From: Clostridiales bacterium UBA4644
GTDB taxonomy: Bacteria; Bacillota; Clostridia; Oscillospirales; Butyricicoccaceae
DNA: 43,283 nt
Reading direction: 5' to 3'
NCBI GenBank assembly: GCA_002405755.1
Contig: DHMK01000070.1
Span: 1,411-44,693, forward strand
In this document: positions 24,885 to 31,256 of the stretch, in pieces
Layout of the letters: each line of letters begins with the position of its first letter
How positions within the stretch are numbered: position 1 is the first letter of the stretch
Made by a program: the position numbers and the translations under genes
The notes under the pieces: model-generated
Databases searched by the model: none
Seen by the model: the letters and a program-made list of their open reading frames with translations, nothing else
Told to the model about the DNA's origin: nothing

Positions 24885-24928
24885 TTTCCTTTTGCCCGAA
24901 CGCCATTTGGATCAAAAGGAGTTCTTTT

Positions 24929-25741
24929 ATGAAAAACACAAACAGAACGGCAGAGGAGTGGAAGCGTCTGTGGCTGGAGGAAGAGCAGCAGGCGCACATC
25001 AAGGGCTGGGATTTTTCCCACATCGACGGGCGCTATACCGAGCAGGACGATCTGCCCTGGAGCTATGAGGCTCTGGCGCGGCAGGCGCTGACGCCGGAAA
25101 AGCGCATTCTGGATATCGACACCGGCGGCGGCGAGTTTTTGCTGTCACTGGACCATCCTTATGCCAACACCGCCGCCACCGAGGGTTATCCGCCTAACAT
25201 CGCCCTGTGCCAAAGGACGCTGACGCCTCTGGGCATTGATTTCCGTCCCGCGGACGGCAAGGGGCCGCTGCCCTTTCCGGCGGAGCAGTTTGACCTTGTG
25301 CTGGACCGCCACGGCGACCTGGCCCCGGCGGAGATCTTTCGGGTGCTCAAGCCCGGCGGGCGCTTTTTGACCCAGCAGGTGGGCGCGGAAAACGACCGGG
25401 AGCTGGTGCAGCTCCTGCTGCCCGGACAGACGGCGCTGCCCTTTCCGGAGCAGTATCTCGCCAAGACGGAGCAGCGCTTTGCCGCCCAGGGCTTTACCGT
25501 CCTGCGGGGCGAGGAGGTTTTTCGCCCAATCCGGTTTTACGATGTGGGCGCGCTGGTGTGGTTTGCCCGGATCATTTGCTGGGAATTCCCCGGCTTCAGC
25601 GTGGAGACGTGCTTTGACCGGCTGCTGCTGGCGCAGCGGCAATTGGAGGCCAGTGGCGTTTTGGAGGGCCGGATCCATCGCTTCCTGCTGATCGCGGAAA
25701 AGCCCTGCGGCGGCCGGAAAAAAGCGTCTTATGGCGTTTGA
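24929..25741 (+). CDS. Class I SAM-dependent methyltransferase
   Basis: 270 residues. Rossmann-fold methyltransferase: motif I as ILDIDTGGGEFLL (about 54-66), an acidic residue after strand 2 in TAATEGYPPNIAL, LPFPAEQFDLVLDRHGDL for motif IV/post-I, and LKPGGRFLTQQV as motif VI. It resembles the Methyltransf_11/UbiE-like group, whose members act on varied small molecules or lipids; the substrate cannot be assigned. The ATG follows AAAAGGAG. The C-terminal codons overlap the start of a decayed GyrI-like reading frame. No clear operon partner. Confidence 0.82.
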   Translation: MKNTNRTAEEWKRLWLEEEQQAHIKGWDFSHIDGRYTEQDDLPWSYEALARQALTPEKRILDIDTGGGEFLLSLDHPYANTAATEGYPPNIALCQRTLTPLGIDFRPADGKGPLPFPAEQFDLVLDRHGDLAPAEIFRVLKPGGRFLTQQVGAENDRELVQLLLPGQTALPFPEQYLAKTEQRFAAQGFTVLRGEEVFRPIRFYDVGALVWFARIICWEFPGFSVETCFDRLLLAQRQLEASGVLEGRIHRFLLIAEKPCGGRKKASYGV

Positions 25742-25865
25742 TTTCAAGAAAGAGCATAAAGCGTTTATATGCCGAAGAGCAAGCCTGAGATCGCGACTGT
25801 TCCGAGGGCAACTATATCGCCGCTCGCGGCAATTAGCCGGTGTTTTACCGTGTGCAAGGCAATGA
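25731..25865 (+). pseudogene. Decayed GyrI-like (effector-binding) gene remnant
   Basis: An ATG inside the end of the methyltransferase gene opens MAFDFKKEHKAF, the typical start of clostridial GyrI-like domain proteins. The expected continuation is then split over other frames: MPKSKPEIATVP (from about 25768) and GNYIAARGN (ending about 25837). At least two frameshifts are needed, and the rest of a normal ~200-residue gene is missing. It lies just left of the tRNA terminator and integration site. Confidence 0.55.
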
Positions 25866-25953
25866 CGTCTGTATGGACCGCGTTCGCTATGGCCGCGATT
25901 ACATGAGCCGCCTGTTCAGAGGCTCGCCGCGCGGGAAACGACCGAATAAAATT

Positions 25954-25991
25954 AAAAGCCGGCAAGCTTCCGCAGAAACTTGCCGGCTTTT
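25954..25991. terminator. Original terminator of the tRNA-Pro gene
   Basis: 13-bp perfect stem (25954-25966 with 25979-25991) with A- and T-tracts on both ends. It abuts the left 48-bp repeat, so before insertion of the element it would have ended the - strand tRNA-Pro transcript. Confidence 0.85.
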
Positions 25992-26038
25992 GGTCCGAGT
26001 GGCGGGATTTGAACCCACGGCCTCTTGGTCCCGAACCA
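25991..26038. repeat. attL: 48-bp copy of the tRNA-Pro 3' part
   Basis: Identical over 48 bp to 29236-29283. It holds the tRNA 3' half, from the anticodon arm to CCA on the - strand, but lacks the 5' half, so it is the chromosomal remnant displaced by integration. Identity ends abruptly on both sides, defining the crossover segment. Confidence 0.92.
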
Positions 26039-26183
26039 CGAGTATTTCCTCCCGCCCCGCATTATCCCATCCCTTCTCGTATTGCGGAAAACCCTGCAGT
26101 TTCAAGGCTTCACAGGCTTACCGCCAGTGAAAACCGCAAAAAACGCGCAGCCGCAAGCACCACGCAAATTACCGATTTTCTGA

Positions 26184-26206
26184 AAAAGTGTTAGACAGCT
26201 GTTAGA
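26184..26206 (+). repeat. Left paired GTTAGA repeats (possible integrase arm sites)
   Basis: GTTAGA occurs at 26190-26195 and 26201-26206, 11 bp apart. The first is within AAAAGTGTTAGA, which recurs at 29152-29163. A matching pair lies near the other element end. The rest of 26039-26290 holds no gene I can support, only a small inverted repeat ATACCGC/GCGGTAT at 26228-26256. Confidence 0.55.
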
Positions 26207-26290
26207 AATCGCATCTATGGATTCCAGATACCGCTTGTTGTTCCGGCAGGCGGTATTCTTGTTTTATGCAGTGTTACTCTCAAGTACTCC

Positions 26291-26319
26291 TTGACTCCCA
26301 GCTTGTTTGCTGGTATAAT
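26291..26319 (+). promoter_or_regulatory. Strong sigma-A promoter of the integrated element
   Basis: -35 TTGACT (26291-26296), 17-bp spacer and -10 TATAAT (26314-26319) with an upstream TG. It drives the ribbon-helix-helix gene and probably rep. Confidence 0.88.
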
Positions 26320-26353
26320 CTGGAACAGTACAACAGAAAGGAGGTGATTTCCC

Positions 26354-26641
26354 GTGCCGTCAATCCACAAGCGCATCAACCTGACTGTCCCGGACAATAT
26401 CTACCAGCGAATCCAAACATACAAGCAGCAGCAAGGCTGCAGCAATGATGCTGGAGCCTGTCTTCAGATGATTGTCCAGTATCTAAACAGTCTGGATGAA
26501 GGCGAAAAGATGTTCCAACTCATTCAAGGTTCCAGCATAGAAACGCTGCAGGCCTTTCTGCAGACCGGGGCAGCAGAGATAAAGCGTGTTGCCCAGCTAA
26601 AGAGCGCAATTCCGGAAGCTGACAAAGCTGCGGATCTGTGA
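26354..26641 (+). CDS. Small ribbon-helix-helix-like protein of the integrated element
   Basis: 95 residues from a GTG start that follows a near-perfect AAAGGAGGTGA site. The N-terminal ~50 residues fit a ribbon-helix-helix (CopG/Arc-type) fold: a strand KRINLTVP, helix NIYQRIQTYKQQQ, turn GCSNDAG, helix ACLQMIVQYLN. A short acidic/helical tail follows. CopG-type repressors commonly precede rep genes on rolling-circle plasmids and limit copy number. That role is inferred here from size, fold and position between the element promoter and the origin. Confidence 0.68.
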   Translation: MPSIHKRINLTVPDNIYQRIQTYKQQQGCSNDAGACLQMIVQYLNSLDEGEKMFQLIQGSSIETLQAFLQTGAAEIKRVAQLKSAIPEADKAADL

Positions 26642-26740
26642 TCCGAAGCTTTGCAGCTTCAGCGAGCGCCCGTCCGGCTGCGTCAAGGCAGCGAGCTTCC
26701 TTTCGCGCTGCAGGCGGCACCGTGCTATTTCAATGAGAAA

Positions 26741-26767
26741 GCAAAAGGCTTAGTATTACCCTTTTGC
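26741..26767 (+). other. Rolling-circle origin stem-loop with TAGTATTAC nonanucleotide
   Basis: A perfect 8-bp stem (GCAAAAGG 26741-26748, CCTTTTGC 26760-26767) presents an 11-base loop whose last nine bases are TAGTATTAC (26751-26759). In circoviruses and other CRESS-DNA viruses this nonanucleotide sits in the loop of the origin hairpin and is nicked by Rep between its seventh and eighth bases. It lies immediately upstream of the CRESS-like rep gene. The rest of 26642-26774 holds no other feature I can support. Confidence 0.88.
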
Positions 26768-26774
26768 AAACCGC

Positions 26775-27743
26775 GTGTTTTGTGTAATTTCAGAAAGGAG
26801 CCTGATTCAGCAAAACATTTATCAGCCTACGGCAAAAAGTCGAAAGTATCAATTGACCTTCAACAACCCCCAGCAGCACGGGTTTTCTCATGAGGTCATC
26901 CGCACCACCCTGCAGACCTTTTCCGGTCTTCAATACTGGTGTATGTGTGATGAGGTCGGCGAACAGGGCACGCCGCATACCCATCTCTACCTGTTTTCTC
27001 CAAACGCCATTCTTTTTGATACGCTGCAGCAGCGCTTTCATGGCGCGCATATCGAACCGGCCAAGGGAAGCCATCAGGAAAACCGGGATTATATCCGGAA
27101 AGAAGGAAAATGGCTTCAGGACGCCAAGCACGAAACCAACCTGACGGAATCCTTTGAGGAAAGCGGCCCGCTCCCTCCGGAGCGCAATTGCCGCCAGACC
27201 GTCAGCGAAGAGATTTTTACCATGCTTCAGGAAGACGCCACCGATGCAGATATCCTGCGCCGATTCCCCGGCGCAATGAACCGGCTTTCGGATATAAACG
27301 CCGCCCGGCAGGTTCTTCGGGAGGAGCAGTATCGAAATCGCTTCCGGCAGCTGAAATGCACTTACCTTTGGGGCAAAACCGGCGTTGGAAAAACCCGAAG
27401 CATTCTGGAAAAACACGGATATCCCAATGTTTATCGGGTGAGCAGCTACGCCCATCCCTTCGATGGCTACCGCGGACAGCCCGTCATTCTGTTTGATGAG
27501 TTCCGCAGCAGCCTTCCGCTGGGGGAAATGCTGCAGCATCTGGATGGCTATCCGCATATGCTGCCCTGCCGTTATGCAGACAGAGTTGCCTGCTATGATA
27601 CGGTCTATGTTGTCAGCAACATCCCCATCGAACAACAATACCCTCTGATCCAGACCAGCGAACCCGAAAGCTACAAGGCCTTTCTGCGCCGTTTTCAGTC
27701 TGTCCTTGAATTATCCGGCGATCTTGCCGGATGCCCGTTTTAA
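26775..27743 (+). CDS. rep: CRESS-type replication initiator (HUH endonuclease + SF3 helicase)
   Basis: Up to 322 residues from the GTG at 26775. HUH endonuclease: motif I YQLTFNNP (25-32), motif II HTHLYLF (His68, His70), motif III DYIRKEGKW (nicking Tyr106, Lys109). Superfamily-3 helicase: Walker A GKTGVGKT (200-207), Walker B PVILFDEF (about 236-243), motif C VVSNIP (279-284). This order is that of circovirus-like Reps and of related bacterial plasmid Reps. A strong AGAAAGGAG (26792-26800) lies inside the first codons, directly before an in-frame CTG (26802) and ATT (26805). Translation may therefore start there on a rare codon rather than at the unsupported GTG, and no motif would be lost. 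The origin stem-loop is just upstream. Confidence 0.9.
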   Translation: MFCVISERSLIQQNIYQPTAKSRKYQLTFNNPQQHGFSHEVIRTTLQTFSGLQYWCMCDEVGEQGTPHTHLYLFSPNAILFDTLQQRFHGAHIEPAKGSHQENRDYIRKEGKWLQDAKHETNLTESFEESGPLPPERNCRQTVSEEIFTMLQEDATDADILRRFPGAMNRLSDINAARQVLREEQYRNRFRQLKCTYLWGKTGVGKTRSILEKHGYPNVYRVSSYAHPFDGYRGQPVILFDEFRSSLPLGEMLQHLDGYPHMLPCRYADRVACYDTVYVVSNIPIEQQYPLIQTSEPESYKAFLRRFQSVLELSGDLAGCPF

Positions 27744-27755
27744 GGGGGTGCGGTC

Positions 27756-27950
27756 ATGTTTCAGGACTATCCGGACATTCTGTCCCCCATACAGGCCGCA
27801 CAGGCGCTTCAGATCGGCAAAAACAGCCTTTACCGTCTGCTGCGGGAAAAGCAGCTGGGCTGCAAGCGCATCGGGCGAAAGATCATCATTCCAAAACCGT
27901 GCCTGATGGATTATATCCGTTCGGCCCGGTATACCGTTGTCAATCCATAG
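27756..27950 (+). CDS. Excisionase-like MerR/HTH_17 small DNA-binding protein
   Basis: 64 residues. A winged-helix/MerR-like HTH of the DNA-binding-domain excisionase family: ILSPIQAAQALQIGKNSLYRLLREKQL (split here by helices), then KRIGRKIIIPK as the wing. Such proteins, encoded just before tyrosine integrases, act as recombination directionality factors or as AlpA-like regulators. It starts 12 bp after rep with an AAGGGGGTG site, and the integrase follows 37 bp later. Excisionase role is inferred from size and place. Confidence 0.78.
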   Translation: MFQDYPDILSPIQAAQALQIGKNSLYRLLREKQLGCKRIGRKIIIPKPCLMDYIRSARYTVVNP

Positions 27951-27987
27951 ATGCAGACAATCCAAGCTGTCACGAAAGGAGTATACC

Positions 27988-29151
27988 ATGACAGGCAGTC
28001 TGCAGATTAAAAACGATAAATACTATCTTGTTTTGAACCTTACCCAGCAGGGAAAGCGCCGTCAGAGGTGGATTTCCACCGGGCTTCCCGTAAAGGGCAA
28101 CAAACGCAGGGCGGCACAGCTGCTCCAGGAGACCCTGCAGCAATACCAGCAGCAGAGCGGGATCCTCCCCAGCAGCATCCGGTTTTCCGACTATATCCGC
28201 CACTGGCTGGAACAGGTGCGCCGAAGGGTGGATGAAGTCACCTATCAGGGGTATGAAACGCTGGCAAAGTGCCATATCCTTCCCTATTTTGACCGGAGCG
28301 GTCTTCTGCTGCAGCAGATCGCCCGTGCCGACCTGCAGGCCTATCTGGATGAAAAGGCATCCGATGGACGGAAGGACGGCAAGGGCGGCTTGTCACCGAA
28401 AAGCATTCGCCTACATAAGAACATCCTGTATCAAACGCTGAATGAAGCCGTCAAAAACGGCCTGATCACCAGCAATCCCTGTCAGCTTCTGGACTTGCCC
28501 TCCGTTCCCCGCTATGAGGCCAGCTTTTACACCCACGAACAGCTGAAGGCGCTGCTGCAGGCTGCGAAAGGGGATCCGCTGTATCCGCTGATTCAGATCG
28601 CCATTCTTTACGGTCTCCGCCGCAGCGAGCTTCTGGGCCTGAAGTGGGACAGCATTGATTTTGTGCAGAAGACCCTGACCGTCCGGCATACGGTTTCCAA
28701 GGTGACAAAGGCCGTAGCCAAGGACAAGACCAAGACCGCCAGCAGCTACCGCAGCTTTCCCCTGACGGAGGAAGCGGCCTTGATCTTTCGGCAGCTCAAA
28801 GCAGAGGAAAACCGGAACCGGCGCTTGATGGGAGCCGCCTATCAGGAGAATGACTATCTGTTCAAATGGCCGGATGGCAGGCCCTTCCCGCCGGACTATG
28901 TTTCCCACCATTTTTCCCGGCTGCTGAAGAATCATGATCTGCCCCACATTCGCTTTCATGAACTTCGGCACAGCTGCGCAAGTCTCCTGCTGAACAGCGG
29001 CTTCACGCTGAAGGATGTGCAGGAATGGATGGGCCACAGCGATATTTCCGTAACGGCCAATATTTACGGTCATTTGGATATCGCACGGAAGCAGACTCTT
29101 GCCGCATCCCTGACCGGCCTGCTGCAGTCCGGCGACGATGACCGGCGTTAG
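27988..29151 (+). CDS. int: Tyrosine recombinase integrase of the element
   Basis: 387 residues. An N-terminal arm-binding region (LQIKNDKYYLVLNLTQQGKRRQRWISTG) is followed by a SAM-like core-binding domain (about 60-160). The catalytic domain has Arg in YGLRRSELLGLKW, Lys near KTKTASSYRSF, the HELRH box (His/Arg), then GHSDISVTANIYGHLD with the second His and the nucleophile Tyr. It is of the Tn916/phage-like family that uses tRNA 3' ends. The start ATG at 27988 has AAAGGAG 6 bases before it. The stop codon lies within the right pair of GTTAGA repeats. It is expected to integrate the element at the 48-bp tRNA-Pro core. Confidence 0.94.
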   Translation: MTGSLQIKNDKYYLVLNLTQQGKRRQRWISTGLPVKGNKRRAAQLLQETLQQYQQQSGILPSSIRFSDYIRHWLEQVRRRVDEVTYQGYETLAKCHILPYFDRSGLLLQQIARADLQAYLDEKASDGRKDGKGGLSPKSIRLHKNILYQTLNEAVKNGLITSNPCQLLDLPSVPRYEASFYTHEQLKALLQAAKGDPLYPLIQIAILYGLRRSELLGLKWDSIDFVQKTLTVRHTVSKVTKAVAKDKTKTASSYRSFPLTEEAALIFRQLKAEENRNRRLMGAAYQENDYLFKWPDGRPFPPDYVSHHFSRLLKNHDLPHIRFHELRHSCASLLLNSGFTLKDVQEWMGHSDISVTANIYGHLDIARKQTLAASLTGLLQSGDDDRR

Positions 29152-29163
29152 AAAAGTGTTAGA
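29147..29163 (+). repeat. Right paired GTTAGA repeats (possible integrase arm sites)
   Basis: GTTAGA at 29147-29152 and 29158-29163, again 11 bp apart and in the same orientation as the left pair. The first copy overlaps the integrase stop codon. Confidence 0.55.
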
Positions 29164-29196
29164 TGCAGCAGCTCTTTCTGCTCCGCAGAAAAAAAG

Positions 29197-29232
29197 AAAA
29201 AGCACTGGAAACGATGTGTTTCCAATGCTTTT
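29197..29232. terminator. Hairpin terminator carried at the right end of the element
   Basis: A 15-bp stem with one mismatch (29197-29212 with 29218-29232) flanked by A- and T-tracts. It ends the integrase transcript on the + strand and replaces the displaced original terminator for the - strand tRNA-Pro. Confidence 0.85.
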
Positions 29233-29235
29233 CGC

Positions 29236-29283
29236 TGGTCCGAGTGGCGGGATTTGAACCCACGGCCTCTTGGTCCCGAACCA
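29236..29283. repeat. attR: 48-bp direct repeat inside tRNA-Pro
   Basis: Identical to 25991-26038. It forms the 3' part of the functional tRNA-Pro gene. The distance between the two copies predicts a circular form of 3245 bp. Confidence 0.92.
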
Positions 29284-29311
29284 AGCGCGCTACCAGCTGC
29301 GCTACACCCGG
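29236..29311 (-). tRNA. tRNA-Pro (anticodon CGG)
   Basis: 76 nt on the - strand including an encoded CCA (29236-29238). The 7-bp acceptor stem is CCGGGTG/CACTCGG. The anticodon stem CTTGG/CCAAG has loop TTCGGGA, giving anticodon CGG followed by G37, as in proline tRNAs. The T loop is GTTCAAATC. Its 3' 48 bases (29236-29283) are attR of the element, so the gene is reconstituted by the incoming DNA and stays intact. Confidence 0.95.
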
Positions 29312-29326
29312 ATCGAATGCTTTTCT

Positions 29327-29355
29327 ATTATAGCCGAAGGGCGGTGCTTTGTCAA
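29327..29355 (-). promoter_or_regulatory. Consensus promoter of tRNA-Pro
   Basis: On the - strand, TTGACA (29350-29355), 17-bp spacer and TATAAT (29327-29332), ending 15 bp upstream of the tRNA 5' end. Both boxes are perfect consensus. Confidence 0.93.
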
Positions 29356-29383
29356 CAAAAATCCGCTTTTCTGGCGTAAAAAT

Positions 29384-29409
29384 GCGGCTCTGCCAAAGGG
29401 CAGGGCCGC
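29384..29409 (-). terminator. Terminator of the M20 amidohydrolase gene
   Basis: An 11-bp stem with one mismatch (29384-29394 with 29399-29409), then ATTTTTA on the - strand, about 50 bp past the amidohydrolase stop. Confidence 0.75.
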
Positions 29410-29456
29410 CGATCTGTATTCTGTGTGCGCTTCTTTCAAAGGCCTAGGCGAGGGCT

Positions 29457-30665
29457 TTATGCCTTCACGGCCGCCGCAAATTCCCGGCGGCAGGCCTCCC
29501 GCAGGGCGCCGTTCTGAATGATCTCCGCGCCCATGCCCGCCAGGATACGGACCGCCTTATGCAGCATGGGATAAGCCGGCGCGTCCGCCAGCTCCAGCGC
29601 CTCCTGGGTGTGCGCCCGGAAGATCTTGCCGCAGCATGGATCCAGCTCCATGAACTGCGTGGGGCAGACATAGCTCACATTGCCCACATCCGTGGAACCC
29701 CGGAACTGCGCCTGCGCCTGCTCCGGCGTCAGGCTCTCCAGTCCCTCCTGCTTCAGCAGCTCCGCCGCCAGCGCCTGCAGCGACGGAACGGGCACCAGGT
29801 CGTCCATGGGAAGCTCCGGCTGGCGGATCTCCAGCACGGCTCCGGTCATCAGCGCCGCGCCCCGGGCCACATTTTCCAGCCGCTCCAGCACGGCCTGAAG
29901 CTCGTCCTTGCGGCCCGTCCGGGCATAAAACAGGCAGGAGGCCCGCTCCGGGATGCTGTTGGCGGCCTGACCGCCCTCCTGAATGATCCCATGGACCCGC
30001 ACATCGGGCTTCAGCTGCTGCCGCAGCGCGTCTACCCCGTTGAAAAACAGCCGCACCGCGTCCAGCGCGTTGATGCCCTCCCAGGGCTGGCTGGAGGCAT
30101 GGGCCGCCTTGCCGGTGTAGATCAGCTGGCGAGTCCCCAGGGCCAACGACCAGGGGTAGACTGTGTGGAACGCCCCCAGGTGGGCCTGCAGGGCGCAGTC
30201 CACCCCGTTAAAAACGCCGGCGTTGGCCAAAAGGGCCTTGGAGCTGAAGGTCTCCTCCGCAGGAGAACCCACCAGCAGGATCTGCGCCTCCAGCCCCTCC
30301 GCCTCACAGAAGCGGGCCAGCGTCACCGCCGCCCCCGCTGTGGTGGCTGCGATCCAGTTGTGGCCGCAGGCATGGCCGGGATCCTTGTTTTCCGGACCGT
30401 AGCCGGCCAGCGCGTCATATTCCGCCAGAAAGGCGACGCAGGGGCCGCTGCCGCCCCAACGGGCGAGAAAGGCCGTTTCCAGTCCGCAGACGCCCTTCTC
30501 CACGGAAAAGCCCTGCTGCTCCATATATCGCTCCAGAAAGGCGGCCGACTGGTATTCCCGCAGACCCAGCTCCGCATGGGTAAAGATATAATGACTGATC
30601 TGCTCCAGCTCCGGCCCCAGCTGCTGCTCCAGCCGGGCCAGGCGTTCCTTTTGCTGCTGTGTCAT
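29457..30665 (-). CDS. M20-family metallo-amidohydrolase (AbgB-like)
   Basis: 402 residues. Zinc-peptidase M20 fold with candidate metal ligands in FLAEYDAL (Asp), HACGHNWIA (His), GSPAEETFSSKA (Glu pair) and a later GSTDVGNVSY segment. The dimerisation domain lies in the middle (GKAAHASSQPWEGINALDA, with its conserved His). Features match the p-aminobenzoyl-glutamate hydrolase/amidohydrolase subgroup rather than dipeptidases. The start at 30665 has AAGGAGG 6 bases upstream; the open frame continues six codons further without support. It has its own promoter and terminator and diverges from the GntR operon. The natural substrate is unknown. Confidence 0.9.
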   Translation of the reverse strand: MTQQQKERLARLEQQLGPELEQISHYIFTHAELGLREYQSAAFLERYMEQQGFSVEKGVCGLETAFLARWGGSGPCVAFLAEYDALAGYGPENKDPGHACGHNWIAATTAGAAVTLARFCEAEGLEAQILLVGSPAEETFSSKALLANAGVFNGVDCALQAHLGAFHTVYPWSLALGTRQLIYTGKAAHASSQPWEGINALDAVRLFFNGVDALRQQLKPDVRVHGIIQEGGQAANSIPERASCLFYARTGRKDELQAVLERLENVARGAALMTGAVLEIRQPELPMDDLVPVPSLQALAAELLKQEGLESLTPEQAQAQFRGSTDVGNVSYVCPTQFMELDPCCGKIFRAHTQEALELADAPAYPMLHKAVRILAGMGAEIIQNGALREACRREFAAAVKA

Positions 30666-30694
30666 AACGCGCCTCCTTGGCAATGATTTGCTTT

Positions 30695-30723
30695 ATTATA
30701 GCAAAGCGGAAAAGGAAACGCAA
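30695..30723 (-). promoter_or_regulatory. Promoter of the M20 amidohydrolase gene
   Basis: On the - strand, TTGCGT (30718-30723), 17-bp spacer and TATAAT (30695-30700), 30 bp upstream of the ATG. Confidence 0.7.
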
Positions 30724-30778
30724 CAGAAATCTTTTGCCGCCGCTCTCCGAAAGAATTTCTTAAGGTGCGCCGTTTCTC

Positions 30779-30806
30779 TTGACAGTTTTCAGGGCGGTGC
30801 TATAAT
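30779..30806 (+). promoter_or_regulatory. Promoter of the GntR-ABC-amidase operon
   Basis: TTGACA (30779-30784), 16-bp spacer and TATAAT (30801-30806), 54 bp upstream of the GntR gene, which is a likely autoregulator of this promoter. Confidence 0.82.
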
Positions 30807-30860
30807 TGCAGTAATACAGTTCATACAGTCATCCTGCCTTTGCGAAGGGAGGTCTCAGGC

Positions 30861-31256
30861 ATGATCGTCCTCAACACGAGAGATCCAAAGCCCATTTACG
30901 AGCAGATCACAGACAATTTCCGCCGGCTGATCGCCAGCGGCGGCATCGCGCCAGGGGAACGGCTGCCCTCTGTGCGGGAGCTGGCCACCCGGCTCACCAT
31001 CAATCCAAACACCATCCAGCGGGCCTATCGGCAGCTGGAGCAGGAGGGCTATATCGTCTCGCTGCCCGGCAAGGGCTGCTTTGCCGCAGAGGGCAGCGCC
31101 CCCCGGCAGGACAGGCTCCGCATGCTCTGGCTGCAGCTGGAGACCGCAGCGGCCGAGCTGCGTCTGTCCGGCGTTTCCCAGCAGGAGCTGATCTCCCATC
31201 TGACAGAAAGGAGCCCCGCCGATGATCCAGATCCAAAGCCTGACCAAGCGCTTTGA
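30861..31256 (+). CDS. GntR-family regulator, YtrA subfamily
   Basis: 131 residues. Winged HTH at the N-terminus (PIYEQITDNFRRLIASG, LPSVRELATRLTINPNTIQRAYRQLEQEGYI, then the wing with PGKGCF) and a short C-terminal dimerisation tail (about 85-131), the hallmark of the YtrA subfamily. The ATG at 30861 follows GGGAGG. It overlaps the ABC ATPase gene by 35 bp. YtrA-type regulators usually repress an adjoining ABC exporter and respond to cell-wall stress or antibiotics, and that arrangement is reproduced here. Confidence 0.92.
   Translation: MIVLNTRDPKPIYEQITDNFRRLIASGGIAPGERLPSVRELATRLTINPNTIQRAYRQLEQEGYIVSLPGKGCFAAEGSAPRQDRLRMLWLQLETAAAELRLSGVSQQELISHLTERSPADDPDPKPDQAL

Larger units (their letters stand above)
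25991..29283 (+). mobile_element. 3.2-kb tRNA-Pro-integrated element with CRESS-type Rep
   Basis: Bounded by 48-bp direct repeats of the tRNA-Pro 3' part. The content in order is: possible arm sites, consensus promoter, ribbon-helix-helix gene, origin stem-loop with TAGTATTAC, CRESS-type rep, excisionase-like gene, tyrosine integrase, arm sites and terminator. All genes are on one strand. There are no capsid, relaxase or cargo genes, so it resembles an integrative rolling-circle plasmid. Confidence 0.9.

Noticed and set aside
25840..26130. 96-codon frame crossing the left att repeat
   Set aside because: It is made of tRNA and terminator sequence and has no ribosome site or family resemblance.
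25991..29283. Prophage interpretation of the integrated element
   Set aside because: No capsid, terminase, portal, tail or lysis genes are present; the gene set is that of an integrative replicon.
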